Below are positions 34,165-43,279 of a DNA stretch of 64,000 nt, in pieces. Source of the DNA: Dysgonomonas gadei ATCC BAA-286. Its GTDB lineage: Bacteria > Bacteroidota > Bacteroidia > Bacteroidales > Dysgonomonadaceae. The stretch is from the NCBI RefSeq assembly GCF_000213555.1, contig NZ_GL891983.1, forward strand, positions 91,816-155,815. Reading direction: 5' to 3'. The stretch's first letter is position 1, and each line of letters begins with the position of its first letter. Under the pieces are notes generated by a model. The model was not told the origin of the DNA, ran no database searches, and saw only the letters and a program-made list of their open reading frames with translations. The translations under genes and the position numbers were made by a program.

Positions 34165-35277
34165 TCAATGTTTTTCTTCCGCATGATGATGCGGTTCGGC
34201 TTGTGCCAGACCGATAAATACAGCCGACAACATAGTAAACACATAAGCCTGAATGTATGCAACCAGAATTTCTACCAGACTGATAAATACAGTCAGCAAT
34301 ACGGAAACTACAGTCATCGAACCAAGGATTACATTGCCCAAATTGACCGTAACAAATATGAGACATGTCAATCCCAATACAATGGAGTGTCCGGCAAGTA
34401 TATTTGCAAAAAGACGAATCATCAATGCAAACGGCTTGGTAAAAACACCTACCAACTCAATAGCAGGCATGATCGGAATCGGAACTTTCAACCATGTAGG
34501 CACATCTGGCCAGAATACTTCTTTCCAATATTCCTTTGTTCCGAAAAGATTCACAGTGAAGAATGTAAACAGTGCCAATATCAGCGTGATGGCAATATTT
34601 CCGGTCACATTCGCCCCTCCCGGAAATATAGGAATCAATCCCATTATATTGTTGAAGAAGATGAAAAAGAATACAGTGAGCAGATAAGGTGAAAACTTTC
34701 TGTAATTCTTACCCACGCAAGGTTTAATAATATCATCCTGAACGCTCATTATGAACATTTCCATAAAACCGACAAAACCCTTCGGAGCTTTCTTTTCCCC
34801 ACTTTTCGCCTGTTTTTTATACCAGCCGGCTACGCTCATCACTATGACAAGCAACAAGATAGAACTTATTATCAGACTGGTCGCATTTTTCGTTAGTGAA
34901 AAATCCCATGGGCGGACTTCTTCTCCGGCAGCATTCTTTTCTACTATCTTGCCTTTATAGTTACCTTCGGGGGCAATATAAAAACCTTCGTATGCTTCGT
35001 GCCCGTGATGGAATTTAGTTGACATAAATATGTGCCACCCGCTTGTTTCCCCTTTTACGATGATCGGTAAAGGTATAGTCAGATGGAAATCGCCAAAAGT
35101 AGCCATATGCCATTCATAGGAGTCGGCCAAGTGGTCGAGAATCAATTCTTTTACGTTCAATTCGCCTTCCCCCTGCTCTACCTTAGCTTCATGTCCTTCT
35201 TCTGCAGCTACAGGCTGTATACCTGCCACTGTGAACAGAAAAGCCAGGGCTATAACATATTTCAAATAGTGTTTCAT
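34165..35277 (-). CDS. atpB: ATP synthase Fo subunit a, with long N-terminal extension
   Basis: Proton-channel subunit, 370 residues, about 100 longer than E. coli AtpB. The extra part is an N-terminal signal peptide (AFLFTVAGIQPVAAEEG) followed by an extracytoplasmic segment of roughly 100 residues, as usual for Bacteroidetes. The essential arginine is in MIRLFANILAGHS, and ends in a His-rich tail (EPHHHAEEKH). It lies 3 nt after the small membrane protein gene. Confidence 0.95.
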   Translation of the reverse strand: MKHYLKYVIALAFLFTVAGIQPVAAEEGHEAKVEQGEGELNVKELILDHLADSYEWHMATFGDFHLTIPLPIIVKGETSGWHIFMSTKFHHGHEAYEGFYIAPEGNYKGKIVEKNAAGEEVRPWDFSLTKNATSLIISSILLLVIVMSVAGWYKKQAKSGEKKAPKGFVGFMEMFIMSVQDDIIKPCVGKNYRKFSPYLLTVFFFIFFNNIMGLIPIFPGGANVTGNIAITLILALFTFFTVNLFGTKEYWKEVFWPDVPTWLKVPIPIMPAIELVGVFTKPFALMIRLFANILAGHSIVLGLTCLIFVTVNLGNVILGSMTVVSVLLTVFISLVEILVAYIQAYVFTMLSAVFIGLAQAEPHHHAEEKH

Positions 35278-35280
35278 ATA

Positions 35281-35682
35281 CTATTGTTGTTTTTTCTTTA
35301 TCCGTTTTTCTATCCTGGTGAACAAATAGGCTTCAAAAGCCAGAAACAAAAGATAGAAAATCATAAAAATAAGAACGAAACTCTTTATATTTTCCTTGAC
35401 GATAATTGCATATGCCCCAACAAAAATGAGTGCAGCAAATATCTTTATCACCTTTGTCAGCATATATGTATTCAGCATCTGCCGCGAAGTTGCCTTCCGG
35501 CTCGATGATTCTACATAGACGAGAATCAAAGATTCCAACAACAGGAAAAAGAGCAAAATGCCTTCGTACCAGTGCGGATAATACTGCGGAAACTGATAGT
35601 ACAACAAAGCACCAATCAAAGCCCCTGCAATAAGGCCGAACGCCAGTAACGAAGTAATTAATTTGGCTTTAAAAAAGTCCAT
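35281..35682 (-). CDS. Small membrane protein of the atp operon (AtpI-like position)
   Basis: A 133-residue protein with four predicted membrane helices (LITSLLAFGLIAGALIGALLY, ILLFFLLLESLILVYV, VIKIFAALIFVGAYAIIV, FVLIFMIFYLLFLAFEAYLF) and a Lys-rich end. It lies 3 nt from both atpC and atpB and is regularly found at this place in Bacteroidetes atp operons. By position it may act like AtpI in ring assembly, but I see no sequence motif that shows this. The call rests on location and topology. Confidence 0.75.
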   Translation of the reverse strand: MDFFKAKLITSLLAFGLIAGALIGALLYYQFPQYYPHWYEGILLFFLLLESLILVYVESSSRKATSRQMLNTYMLTKVIKIFAALIFVGAYAIIVKENIKSFVLIFMIFYLLFLAFEAYLFTRIEKRIKKKQQ

Positions 35683-35685
35683 TCT

Positions 35686-35934
35686 TTAAGCTACGCAAAT
35701 TGTCACAACTCCGTTGTTTACTTCTGCTATACCGCCATTCACCTCTACTGTTTTTTCCGATCCGCCGACCGTGTAAATAATTACACCTTCTTTCAATGGT
35801 GAAATCAACGGTGCATGGTCGGGATAAACTCCGAAGCTACCCGATATACCGGGTATGACTACCGAAGCCACAGCACCCGAAAACAGTTTCTTTTCGGCTG
35901 ATATAATATTAAGTTGGAGTTCTGTTTTTTTCAT
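35686..35934 (-). CDS. atpC: ATP synthase F1 epsilon subunit, short form
   Basis: Only 82 residues, corresponding to the N-terminal beta-sandwich (LQLNIISAEKKLFSGAVASV, then GSFGVYPDHAPLISPLKEG). The C-terminal two-helix domain, which inhibits ATP hydrolysis in E. coli, is absent. This short form is usual in Bacteroidetes. It follows atpD by 16 nt. Confidence 0.94.
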   Translation of the reverse strand: MKKTELQLNIISAEKKLFSGAVASVVIPGISGSFGVYPDHAPLISPLKEGVIIYTVGGSEKTVEVNGGIAEVNNGVVTICVA

Positions 35935-35950
35935 ATTTTCAATTAGTAAA

Positions 35951-37465
35951 TTATTCCGCCGCCTGAGCCAGTATTTTCTTGCCTTTTTCTATAGCATCTT
36001 CGATTGTTCCTACATTCAAAAACGCCTGTTCAGGCAAGTAATCCACTTCTCCGTCCAATATCCGCTGGAAACCTTTGATAGTATCCTGAATATCGACGAT
36101 CACACCCGGTACTCCGGTAAATTGTTCTGCCACATTGAACGGCTGAGACAAGAAACGTTGGATACGTCTTGCGCGGTTCACAGTTTGCCTGTCCTCATCG
36201 GAAAGTTCTTCCATACCCAGAATGGCAATAATATCCTGTAATTCCTTGTTGCGCTGAAGTATTTCTTTCACCCGTTGGGCTGTATCGTAATGCTCTTGCC
36301 CTACAACGATAGGGTCTAGGCTTCGGGAAGTAGAACCCAGCGGGTCCACTGCCGGATAAATACCCATTTCGGTAATCTTACGGTCGAGAACGGTCGTAGC
36401 ATCCAAGTGGGAGAATGTTGTCGCAGGCGCAGGGTCGGTCAAGTCATCGGCAGGCACATATACAGCCTGTACCGAAGTAATAGACCCATTCTTAGTAGAA
36501 GTAATGCGTTCCTGCATCGCCCCCATCTCCGTAGCAAGAGTAGGCTGGTAACCCACTGCCGAAGGCATACGCCCCAACAAGGCCGAAACTTCCGAACCGG
36601 CTTGTGTAAAACGGAATATATTATCAATAAATAAAAGGATATCTTTTGGTCCGTCTGATTTTGCATCGCGAAACGATTCCGCTATAGTCAGTCCCGAAAG
36701 GGCTACGTCGGCACGTGCTCCCGGAGGTTCGTTCATCTGTCCGAACACAAGTGAAATCTGGGATTTTTCAAGTTCCTTAGGATCTACTTTCGACAAATCC
36801 CAATGCCCTTCTTCCATGCTTTTTTCAAACTCTTCTCCGTAACGTACAACTTTCGACTCTATCATTTCACGCAACAGGTCATTTCCTTCACGGGTACGTT
36901 CCCCTACCCCTGCAAATACGGAATAACCGTTATGTTTTTTTGCAATATTGTTAATAAGCTCCATAATCAGTACGGTCTTGCCCACCCCGGCTCCACCGAA
37001 CAAACCCACTTTACCTCCTTTTGCATATGGCGCCAGCAAGTCCACAACTTTAATCCCTGTGAAAAGAACTTCGCGTGTAGTCTGTAGTTCTTCAAATTTC
37101 GGAGGTTCCCTGTGGATAGGATTCCCATTCGCCTTATCCAAAGTACTCATACCATCAATGGCATCACCGACAACGTTCATCAGCCGGCCTTTTACCTGAT
37201 CTCCGGCAGGCATTCTGATAGGTGAACCCAAAGGTATTACATCCAGTCCCCGGCTCAAACCGTCGGTACTATCCATAGCTACGGCACGTACAGTGTCTTC
37301 GCCTATGTGTTGTTTAACTTCGAGAATCAAAGAACGACCATCAGGCCTTTTAATTTCAAGGGCATCGTTAATATTCGGAAGATTGAGTGCCGGATTGGCT
37401 GTGTCGAAAAACACATCCACCACAGGTCCGATTATTTGAGATACATGCCCAACAATTTGTGACAT
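35951..37465 (-). CDS. atpD: ATP synthase F1 beta subunit
   Basis: Catalytic subunit, 504 residues, first gene of the nine-gene atp operon. Walker A is GGAGVGKT, followed by the conserved GERTREGNDL with the catalytic Glu, and the DELSEED-like loop reads MEELSDED. The N-terminus (MSQIVGHVSQIIGPVVDVFF) is normal. Confidence 0.97.
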   Translation of the reverse strand: MSQIVGHVSQIIGPVVDVFFDTANPALNLPNINDALEIKRPDGRSLILEVKQHIGEDTVRAVAMDSTDGLSRGLDVIPLGSPIRMPAGDQVKGRLMNVVGDAIDGMSTLDKANGNPIHREPPKFEELQTTREVLFTGIKVVDLLAPYAKGGKVGLFGGAGVGKTVLIMELINNIAKKHNGYSVFAGVGERTREGNDLLREMIESKVVRYGEEFEKSMEEGHWDLSKVDPKELEKSQISLVFGQMNEPPGARADVALSGLTIAESFRDAKSDGPKDILLFIDNIFRFTQAGSEVSALLGRMPSAVGYQPTLATEMGAMQERITSTKNGSITSVQAVYVPADDLTDPAPATTFSHLDATTVLDRKITEMGIYPAVDPLGSTSRSLDPIVVGQEHYDTAQRVKEILQRNKELQDIIAILGMEELSDEDRQTVNRARRIQRFLSQPFNVAEQFTGVPGVIVDIQDTIKGFQRILDGEVDYLPEQAFLNVGTIEDAIEKGKKILAQAAE

Positions 37466-37834
37466 AAGCTTTCTATTTATTATTTATTTTCTATTATTTC
37501 CGTCTTTAAAAAATATGCACTATGCAAGCCTCGAAGAATTGCCCTTGCAACTCCCTACCACTTTTTATAAAAGTTCTAAAATTAATAAAACTTTTGAAGA
37601 ATCAGTAAATATTGAAGATCTTTCTGTATAATTTGTGGCACCAGACTCCTCTATAAATGTCGGGAACAAATATAGATATATTAATTTTTAATAGTAATTT
37701 TGCCAACAAAAAAAATAAGTACACTTATCACTTTTAAACTTTAGTTAACTACAATGTTTTAAATAGTTAAAAATACGCTATCTGTAATTTTGAGCTTAGA
37801 GATATTTTACATGAGTGATTAATAATATGATATA
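37466..37834. promoter_or_regulatory. Divergent promoter region between atpD and a membrane-protein gene
   Basis: A minus-strand -7 box TATATTTG is at 37667-37674 for the atp operon, giving a leader of nearly 200 nt. Plus-strand boxes TAATTTTG are at 37694-37701 and 37785-37792, the second 43 nt before the ATG at 37835. No ORF or stable hairpin stands out. Confidence 0.45.
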
Positions 37835-39658
37835 ATGCTTGCAGTCTTACTATCGTGGAGTATAATATTCTATATCTTATTTTCGGCAGGGGATATACTA
37901 ATCTTCCTGTATAATAAGATATGCCGGACAAAGGAACGCTACGGTTTTCTGGACACTTTCATTCTGGGCATTTGCTTTGTTTCTGCCATATTATCCCTCA
38001 CGTCGATCTGGTTACCGTCCAATCATTATATATTATTTACTTTTGGTATTATCACCATTACATACTGGCTGATTCAACGCAACAGGCTCAGATCGTACAT
38101 CATTACCTTTACTAATATGGTAAAGAACCTTAAGCCTATACACAAAATACTATTCCCGATAGTCTTTATAGCTATCCTGATATATATACTTTTTCCGTCA
38201 GGCTTCTTCGACTCCATTCTTTATCATCAACAGAATATAAGGTGGAATGAAGAATACAGCGCTGTTCCCGGCTTGGGGAATCTGGAAGACAGATTCGGGT
38301 TCAATTCGAATTATTTGCTATTATCTGCCATCTTCTCCTTCCGTTTCATTTTTGGAGAAGCAGTATATACAGTGCAGTCTCTATTATATGCGCTCATACT
38401 ATGCTGGATAATAATATTTAACATTTCAGCATCGAAAGGCAGTTTAAAATTCCTCATATTATTAATCTTATTCCTTTGCATAGTCCCTATAGACGGATAC
38501 ATGTTATCGGATACCAGTACGGACATTATCCCATTCCTCTGCCTATTCTATTATATAGCGAGAACTTCACTGAATCCCGGATGGATAAACGAAAAGCCTT
38601 TACTAGCCTTCATTCTGCCAATTACACTTATCACATATAAATTATCGTCTGCTATATTTTGCCTGGTATGTCTTATCATACTTTTGGGATTGATCAAGCA
38701 GCATAAAAACCGTATAATAACATTTCTCCTTTCGGCTTTCTTCCTGATAATATCGTTCTGGTGCATAAGGAATGTAATAATAACTGGGTATCTGGTTTAT
38801 CCGGTATATCAGATCGATTTATTCAATTTTGACTGGAAGATGCCCCAAACCGCACTTGTTCTACAGAAGATCCATATATATGAGTGGGCAAAATATATCT
38901 TTGATATAGAGACGATAGGGATGGTATTTGATGTAGGGCTGAGAGGCAATATCGTTATCTTTGGAAGCCTCTGCATAAATCTCCTCATCTTTGCAACCGT
39001 GCTCGTCTCACCTACTTTTATATTATACTGCTTATTTCATAAGAAGAGTATCAACAAGAACTTGTACTTTATATATGGGGTATCTGTTTCATGTATCATT
39101 TTCGGGTTAATATCAGCTCCCGATTTCAGGTTTATGAATGGATATATATTCGGTTGCGCATTCCTTTTAATATGCATATCCTTGTCTGTAATAAATAAAC
39201 TGAATGTATTATTTACGAATGCAGGTAAAATAATCACGCCCATCCTTATACTGGGGTTACTATTCTTCTGCATTTGGATAAAACAACAGAATATACTTTC
39301 TGCTTACAAAGCAGATAGGTTGAAAGGTCTTATGTTTCTTCCTGCTAATCTTAAAGAAGATACATTTGATGAGTACAAAATGGGAAACACGACTATCTAC
39401 CTTACAAAGAATCCATATGCCGCTACTTACGATAAACTGCCCTCCACAAACCCACAAGGTTTACCATTCTATCCTTATACAGGAAATAAGATGCAAAGTA
39501 TAGAAACAATAGAACTCAGGGGCAAAACCCTACAGGATGGATTCAGGACAAAGGAAGAGTATACAAATATACTGAACGAGAATACCGGAAAATATATAGA
39601 GCAATACCTTATCGAGCATCGAAAGAAGTATCCGGAAGGATATTTCAATAATAAATAA
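37835..39658 (+). CDS. Polytopic membrane protein, GT-C-like (paralogue 1)
   Basis: A 607-residue protein with about 12 membrane helices and a C-terminal soluble tail of about 100 residues. After the first helices comes an external loop with FDSILYHQQNIRWNEEYSAV and then PGLGNLEDRFGFNSNYLL. A later helix begins CIRNVIITGYLVYP. D...YH and RN..TG.L.YP motifs recall GT-C-fold glycosyltransferases such as the LIC_10190/ArnT-like groups, so a lipid-linked sugar transferase is possible but unproven. The protein is clearly paralogous to 49573-51327. It is monocistronic as far as I can see. Confidence 0.72.
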   Translation: MLAVLLSWSIIFYILFSAGDILIFLYNKICRTKERYGFLDTFILGICFVSAILSLTSIWLPSNHYILFTFGIITITYWLIQRNRLRSYIITFTNMVKNLKPIHKILFPIVFIAILIYILFPSGFFDSILYHQQNIRWNEEYSAVPGLGNLEDRFGFNSNYLLLSAIFSFRFIFGEAVYTVQSLLYALILCWIIIFNISASKGSLKFLILLILFLCIVPIDGYMLSDTSTDIIPFLCLFYYIARTSLNPGWINEKPLLAFILPITLITYKLSSAIFCLVCLIILLGLIKQHKNRIITFLLSAFFLIISFWCIRNVIITGYLVYPVYQIDLFNFDWKMPQTALVLQKIHIYEWAKYIFDIETIGMVFDVGLRGNIVIFGSLCINLLIFATVLVSPTFILYCLFHKKSINKNLYFIYGVSVSCIIFGLISAPDFRFMNGYIFGCAFLLICISLSVINKLNVLFTNAGKIITPILILGLLFFCIWIKQQNILSAYKADRLKGLMFLPANLKEDTFDEYKMGNTTIYLTKNPYAATYDKLPSTNPQGLPFYPYTGNKMQSIETIELRGKTLQDGFRTKEEYTNILNENTGKYIEQYLIEHRKKYPEGYFNNK

Positions 39659-39709
39659 ACCTGTTTTTAAATCGGGAAACAGATACTTTCTATTTATCAT
39701 TTTTAATCG

Positions 39710-39717
39710 TATTTTTG
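39710..39717 (+). promoter_or_regulatory. -7 box of the saccharopine dehydrogenase-family gene
   Basis: TATTTTTG fits TAnnTTTG and lies 47 nt before the ATG at 39764. Confidence 0.45.
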
Positions 39718-39763
39718 TAAAGCGAATTTATTCATTATAAAATAATCGTCTTAAAATAAAGAA

Positions 39764-40957
39764 ATGGGAAAAGTTTTAATTATCGGAGCCGGAGGTGTTG
39801 GCACAGTTGTGGCGCACAAAGTTGCCCAAAACAAGGATGTCTTCACCGAAATAATGCTGGCCAGCCGTACAAAATCGAAATGTGACGCTATTGCTGAAGC
39901 CATAGGTGGAAATAAAATACAGACAGCACAGGTTGATGCCGACAATGTTGAAGATTTGAAGAGGCTATTTAATTCTTTCAAACCGGAACTGGTTATCAAT
40001 GTCGCATTGCCTTATCAGGACCTTACAATTATGGATGCCTGCCTTGCTTGCGGTGTCAATTATCTGGACACAGCTAATTACGAACCGAAAGAAGAAGCTA
40101 AATATGAATATAGCTGGCAATGGGCTTATCAAGAAAAATTTAAAGAAGCCGGACTTACAGCAATCCTTGGTTGCGGGTTCGATCCCGGAGTAACCAGTGT
40201 ATTTACAGCCTATGCCGCCAAACATCACTTCGACGAGATACATTACCTCGACATCGTAGATTGTAACGCTGGTGATCATGGAAAAGCTTTTGCAACGAAC
40301 TTCAACCCGGAAATTAATATACGTGAAGTTACCCAGAAAGGTAAATACTGGGAAGATGGTAAATGGGTGGAGACAGAGCCTCATGCCATACATAAGCCAT
40401 TGAATTACCCTAATATCGGCCCAAAGGAATCGTATGTGATCTATCATGAAGAATTGGAGTCACTCGTGAAAAACTTCCCTACACTGAGACGTGCCCGTTT
40501 CTGGATGACATTCGGACAAGAGTATCTCACACATTTGCGTGTCATACAGAATATAGGTATGGCGCGTATCAATCCTATTATTTACAACGGAGTGGAAATC
40601 GTACCTATCCAGTTTCTGAAAGCTGTATTGCCTGACCCGGGAGAACTCGGAGAAAATTACACAGGCGAAACATCTATCGGATGCCGTATCAAAGGTATTA
40701 AAGATGGAAAAGAACGTACATATTATGTCTATAACAATTGCTCCCACGAAGCAGCCTATAAAGAAACTGGCGCACAAGGGGTAAGTTATACTACAGGTGT
40801 ACCGGCAACCATAGGAGCAATCATGTTTATGAAAGGCCTCTGGCGCAAACCGGGAGTATATAACGTAGAAGAATTTAATCCGGATCCGTTTATGGAACAG
40901 TTGAATAAACAAGGGTTGCCTTGGCACGAACTGTTCGATGTGGATCTGGAAATGTGA
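39764..40957 (+). CDS. Carboxynorspermidine/carboxyspermidine dehydrogenase (saccharopine dehydrogenase family)
   Basis: An NAD(P)-dependent enzyme of 397 residues that reductively condenses aspartate semialdehyde with a diamine (putrescine or diaminopropane), giving carboxyspermidine or carboxynorspermidine in the alternative polyamine pathway. The Rossmann motif GAGGVGTVV is at residues 8-16. The typical LGCGFDPGVTSVF motif follows near residue 145, and the family-specific DCNAGDHGKAFATNFNPEINIREV segment near 175. Bacteroides uses this route for spermidine. The partner decarboxylase (nspC) is not adjacent. It has its own promoter and terminator. Confidence 0.88.
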   Translation: MGKVLIIGAGGVGTVVAHKVAQNKDVFTEIMLASRTKSKCDAIAEAIGGNKIQTAQVDADNVEDLKRLFNSFKPELVINVALPYQDLTIMDACLACGVNYLDTANYEPKEEAKYEYSWQWAYQEKFKEAGLTAILGCGFDPGVTSVFTAYAAKHHFDEIHYLDIVDCNAGDHGKAFATNFNPEINIREVTQKGKYWEDGKWVETEPHAIHKPLNYPNIGPKESYVIYHEELESLVKNFPTLRRARFWMTFGQEYLTHLRVIQNIGMARINPIIYNGVEIVPIQFLKAVLPDPGELGENYTGETSIGCRIKGIKDGKERTYYVYNNCSHEAAYKETGAQGVSYTTGVPATIGAIMFMKGLWRKPGVYNVEEFNPDPFMEQLNKQGLPWHELFDVDLEM

Positions 40958-40970
40958 TCAGATATAATCA

Positions 40971-40999
40971 GAAGCCTCTATTTTTGAGGCTTCTTTTTT
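40971..40999 (+). terminator. Intrinsic terminator of the dehydrogenase gene
   Basis: An 8-bp stem GAAGCCTC/GAGGCTTC (40971-40978 and 40986-40993) followed by a T-run, 14 nt after the stop codon. Confidence 0.85.
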
Positions 41000-41037
41000 T
41001 TACTGTAAAACAAATCAATTATCTCAAAAAAAGTATC

Positions 41038-41045
41038 TATCTTTG
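41038..41045 (+). promoter_or_regulatory. -7 box of the pyrBI operon
   Basis: TATCTTTG, a perfect TAnnTTTG. The expected transcription start is near 41052, about 18 nt before the leader ORF. Confidence 0.6.
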
Positions 41046-41069
41046 AACAATAATATAATAAAGATTGTC

Positions 41070-41147
41070 ATGAGAAAATATATGCGAGATCATCATTTTA
41101 TACCCGAAGACAATCTATTTATTTGTAATAACGATTTTAATATATAG
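41070..41147 (+). CDS. Putative pyrBI leader peptide (25 residues)
   Basis: A short ORF, ATG at 41070 to TAG at 41145-41147, encoding MRKYMRDHHFIPEDNLFICN plus five further residues. It lies between the pyr promoter and an intrinsic terminator, and its stop codon is only 7 nt before the terminator stem. The second half of the ORF is U-rich in the RNA (CTATTTATTTGTAATAACG). This arrangement is that of the E. coli pyrBI leader, where RNA polymerase pausing at U-rich sequence under low UTP lets the ribosome catch up and prevent terminator folding. The peptide sequence itself is unrelated to the E. coli one as far as I can tell. Translation is not proven. Confidence 0.55.
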   Translation: MRKYMRDHHFIPEDNLFICNNDFNI

Positions 41148-41154
41148 ATAATTT

Positions 41155-41190
41155 ATCCTCGAAAAAGTTCTCTTTTTCGGGGATTTTTTT
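41155..41190 (+). terminator. Putative attenuator of pyrBI
   Basis: A 13-bp stem with one G-U pair (arms 41155-41167 and 41172-41184, TTCT loop) runs directly into a T-tract. It lies inside the leader, 110 nt before pyrB, and not after a normal gene, so it probably acts conditionally. Confidence 0.75.
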
Positions 41191-41263
41191 GATATCAACA
41201 AAGTTCTTAATAATATATTATCTCAGTAGAATTAGTTATCGCATTTAAACTTAATAAAGTAAT

Positions 41264-41285
41264 AAATAGGTCTGTGACCTTAAAA
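41264..41285 (+). repeat. AATAGGTCTG-type palindromic motif, copy 2 (upstream of pyrB)
   Basis: AATAGGTCTGTGACCTTA with the dyad AGGTC-TGT-GACCT, ending 14 nt before the pyrB ATG. Confidence 0.7.
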
Positions 41286-41299
41286 ACCGGATTAAATAT

Positions 41300-42217
41300 A
41301 TGTGCAACAAAAGCCTGGTATCCATTACTGATTATTCCAGAGAAGATATTCTGAGAATAATCAATCTGACTAAAAAGTTTGATGAAAACCCTAACCGAAG
41401 ATTACTGGAAGGAAAAGTCTGTGCCACCCTTTTCTTCGAACCCTCTACGCGTACACGCCTTAGCTTTGAAACTGCGGTAAACAGACTGGGGGGACGCATT
41501 ATTGGCTTTTCCGATGCTGCAACGACCAGTTCTTCGAAAGGGGAAACCCTCAAAGATACGATTGCCATGGTAAATAATTATGCCGATATCATTATTATGC
41601 GCCATCATCTGGAAGGAGCTGCACGCTACGCTTCGGAAGTATCTTCTATACCAATCATCAATGCAGGGGACGGAGCCAACCAGCATCCGACACAAACGAT
41701 GCTCGACCTCTACTCTATATTTAAAACGCAGGGCACTTTGGAGAATCTCGAACTAACAGTGGTCGGAGATTTGAAATACGGACGCACCGTGCACTCTCTT
41801 ATAATCGGGATGTCACACTTCAATCCTACATTCAACTTTGTAGCCCCTGAAGAGTTAAGACTACCTGAGACATACAAAAATTTCTGTGATTCGCACAATA
41901 TCAAGTACGAAGAATACACAGACTTCTCTCCCGAAGTAATAAACAATGCAGACATACTCTACATGACCCGTGTACAACGCGAACGCTTCACAGACCTGAT
42001 GGAGTATGAAAAAGTCAAGAATGTGTATATTCTCAAGAAAGATATGATAGCAGAAACTAAAGAGAACCTGAGAATACTGCATCCCCTTCCTCGTGTCAAT
42101 GAAATACAACAGGATGTGGACGACAGCCCTAAGGCCTACTATTTTGAGCAGGCAAAGAACGGAGTATTCACCCGCGAAGCCGTTATATGTGATGCATTGA
42201 ATATTAATGTAGAATAA
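41300..42217 (+). CDS. pyrB: Aspartate carbamoyltransferase catalytic subunit
   Basis: Forms carbamoyl-aspartate from carbamoyl phosphate and aspartate, the committed step of pyrimidine synthesis. It has 305 residues. The carbamoyl-phosphate motif is FEPSTRTRLSFETA (about 47-60), followed by DGANQHPTQTMLDLYSI and the aspartate-domain loop RVQRERF. Together with the PyrI subunit 14 nt downstream it should form the allosteric E. coli-type holoenzyme. Expression is probably governed by the leader attenuator upstream. Confidence 0.97.
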   Translation: MCNKSLVSITDYSREDILRIINLTKKFDENPNRRLLEGKVCATLFFEPSTRTRLSFETAVNRLGGRIIGFSDAATTSSSKGETLKDTIAMVNNYADIIIMRHHLEGAARYASEVSSIPIINAGDGANQHPTQTMLDLYSIFKTQGTLENLELTVVGDLKYGRTVHSLIIGMSHFNPTFNFVAPEELRLPETYKNFCDSHNIKYEEYTDFSPEVINNADILYMTRVQRERFTDLMEYEKVKNVYILKKDMIAETKENLRILHPLPRVNEIQQDVDDSPKAYYFEQAKNGVFTREAVICDALNINVE

Positions 42218-42231
42218 TTGCAATTAAAGAC

Positions 42232-42693
42232 ATGAAAGAACAAAGGAAAGAATTACAGGTAGCTGCTCTCTGCAATGGCACAGCTATAGACCATATACCT
42301 TCAAATGTAGTTTTCAAAGTAGTTTCACTACTCGAACTTGAAAAGCTAAGCAATCCTATTACCATAGGCAATAATCTGGAGAGCAAAAAGATGAATACCA
42401 AAGGCATCATCAAGATTTCGGACAAATTCTTTGAAGAAGAAGTCATTAACAAGATAGCCCTGATTGCGCCTAATGTTGTATTAAACATTATTAAAGACTA
42501 TACAGTCGTGGAGAAGAAACGAGTTATCCTCCCTCAGAAGATAAAGGGCATAATGAAGTGTAACAACCCCAAATGTATTACCAACAATGAACCCATGCCT
42601 ACAAAATTCGATGTTATCGACAGAGAGAATATTGAGTTGCAATGCCATTATTGCAGTGTAAAAATAAAGAAAGACGAGATTATCCTGAAATGA
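42232..42693 (+). CDS. pyrI: Aspartate carbamoyltransferase regulatory subunit
   Basis: A 153-residue zinc protein that binds ATP/CTP and couples nucleotide levels to PyrB activity. The N-terminal nucleotide-binding domain reads LQVAALCNGTAIDHIPSNVV. Four zinc cysteines are visible near the C-terminus in MKCNNPKCITNNE and LQCHYC. The stop codon overlaps the ATG of the flavin reductase gene by 4 nt (ATGA). Confidence 0.97.
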   Translation: MKEQRKELQVAALCNGTAIDHIPSNVVFKVVSLLELEKLSNPITIGNNLESKKMNTKGIIKISDKFFEEEVINKIALIAPNVVLNIIKDYTVVEKKRVILPQKIKGIMKCNNPKCITNNEPMPTKFDVIDRENIELQCHYCSVKIKKDEIILK

Positions 42694-43268
42694 AACAAGA
42701 CTGGAAACCGGGAACTCTTATATACCCCTTGCCTGCTGCCATGATTAGTTGTGGAAGTCATCCGGATGAGTATAATATCATTACCCTCAGCTGGCTGGGA
42801 ACGATATGCACCAATCCGCCAATGTGCTATATATCTGTTCGCCCCGAGCGTCACTCCTATAATATCATCAAACGGGATATGGAGTTTGTGATAAACATCA
42901 CCACCGAAGAACTGGCTTATGCAACAGACTGGTGCGGTGTCAGGTCAGGCAAAGACTTCAATAAATTTGAAGAGATGAAACTGACTGCAGGAAAAGCTTC
43001 TGTAGTACAGGCCCCAATCATTGAAGAATCACCTTTAAATATAGAGTGTCGGGTAAAAGAAATACTTAGTCTCGGTTCACACGATATGTTTATTGCCGAC
43101 GTAGTAAACGTGAAAGCCGATGAGAAGTACATTGACAGCACAACGGGCAAATTCAGTCTCGAAGATGCAAATCCCATAGCTTATTCACACGGCCAGTATT
43201 ACGAACTGGGCAATAAAATCGGAGGATTCGGCTGGACTGTCAGAAAGAAGAAAGACGAGGAATTATAA
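42690..43268 (+). CDS. Flavin reductase-like (FMN-binding split-barrel) protein
   Basis: A 192-residue protein of the flavin reductase-like family. The start at 42690 gives a 4-nt ATGA overlap with pyrI. An in-frame upstream start at 42642 lies inside pyrI and adds non-family residues. Features are the FMN-binding strand PLPAAMISCG, YNIITLSWLGTICTNPPMCYISVRPERHS, and the later FVINITTEELAYATDWCGVRSGKDFNKFE segment with the usual conserved cysteine. The substrate is unknown. Translational coupling to pyrI is clear, but a biochemical link to pyrimidine synthesis is not. Confidence 0.87.
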   Translation: MKQDWKPGTLIYPLPAAMISCGSHPDEYNIITLSWLGTICTNPPMCYISVRPERHSYNIIKRDMEFVINITTEELAYATDWCGVRSGKDFNKFEEMKLTAGKASVVQAPIIEESPLNIECRVKEILSLGSHDMFIADVVNVKADEKYIDSTTGKFSLEDANPIAYSHGQYYELGNKIGGFGWTVRKKKDEEL

Positions 43269-43279
43269 ATATCCTATCA

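Noticed and set aside
34168..34692. A plus-strand ORF of 174 codons over atpB
   Set aside because: It is antisense to the well-conserved ATP synthase subunit a and has no recognisable features.
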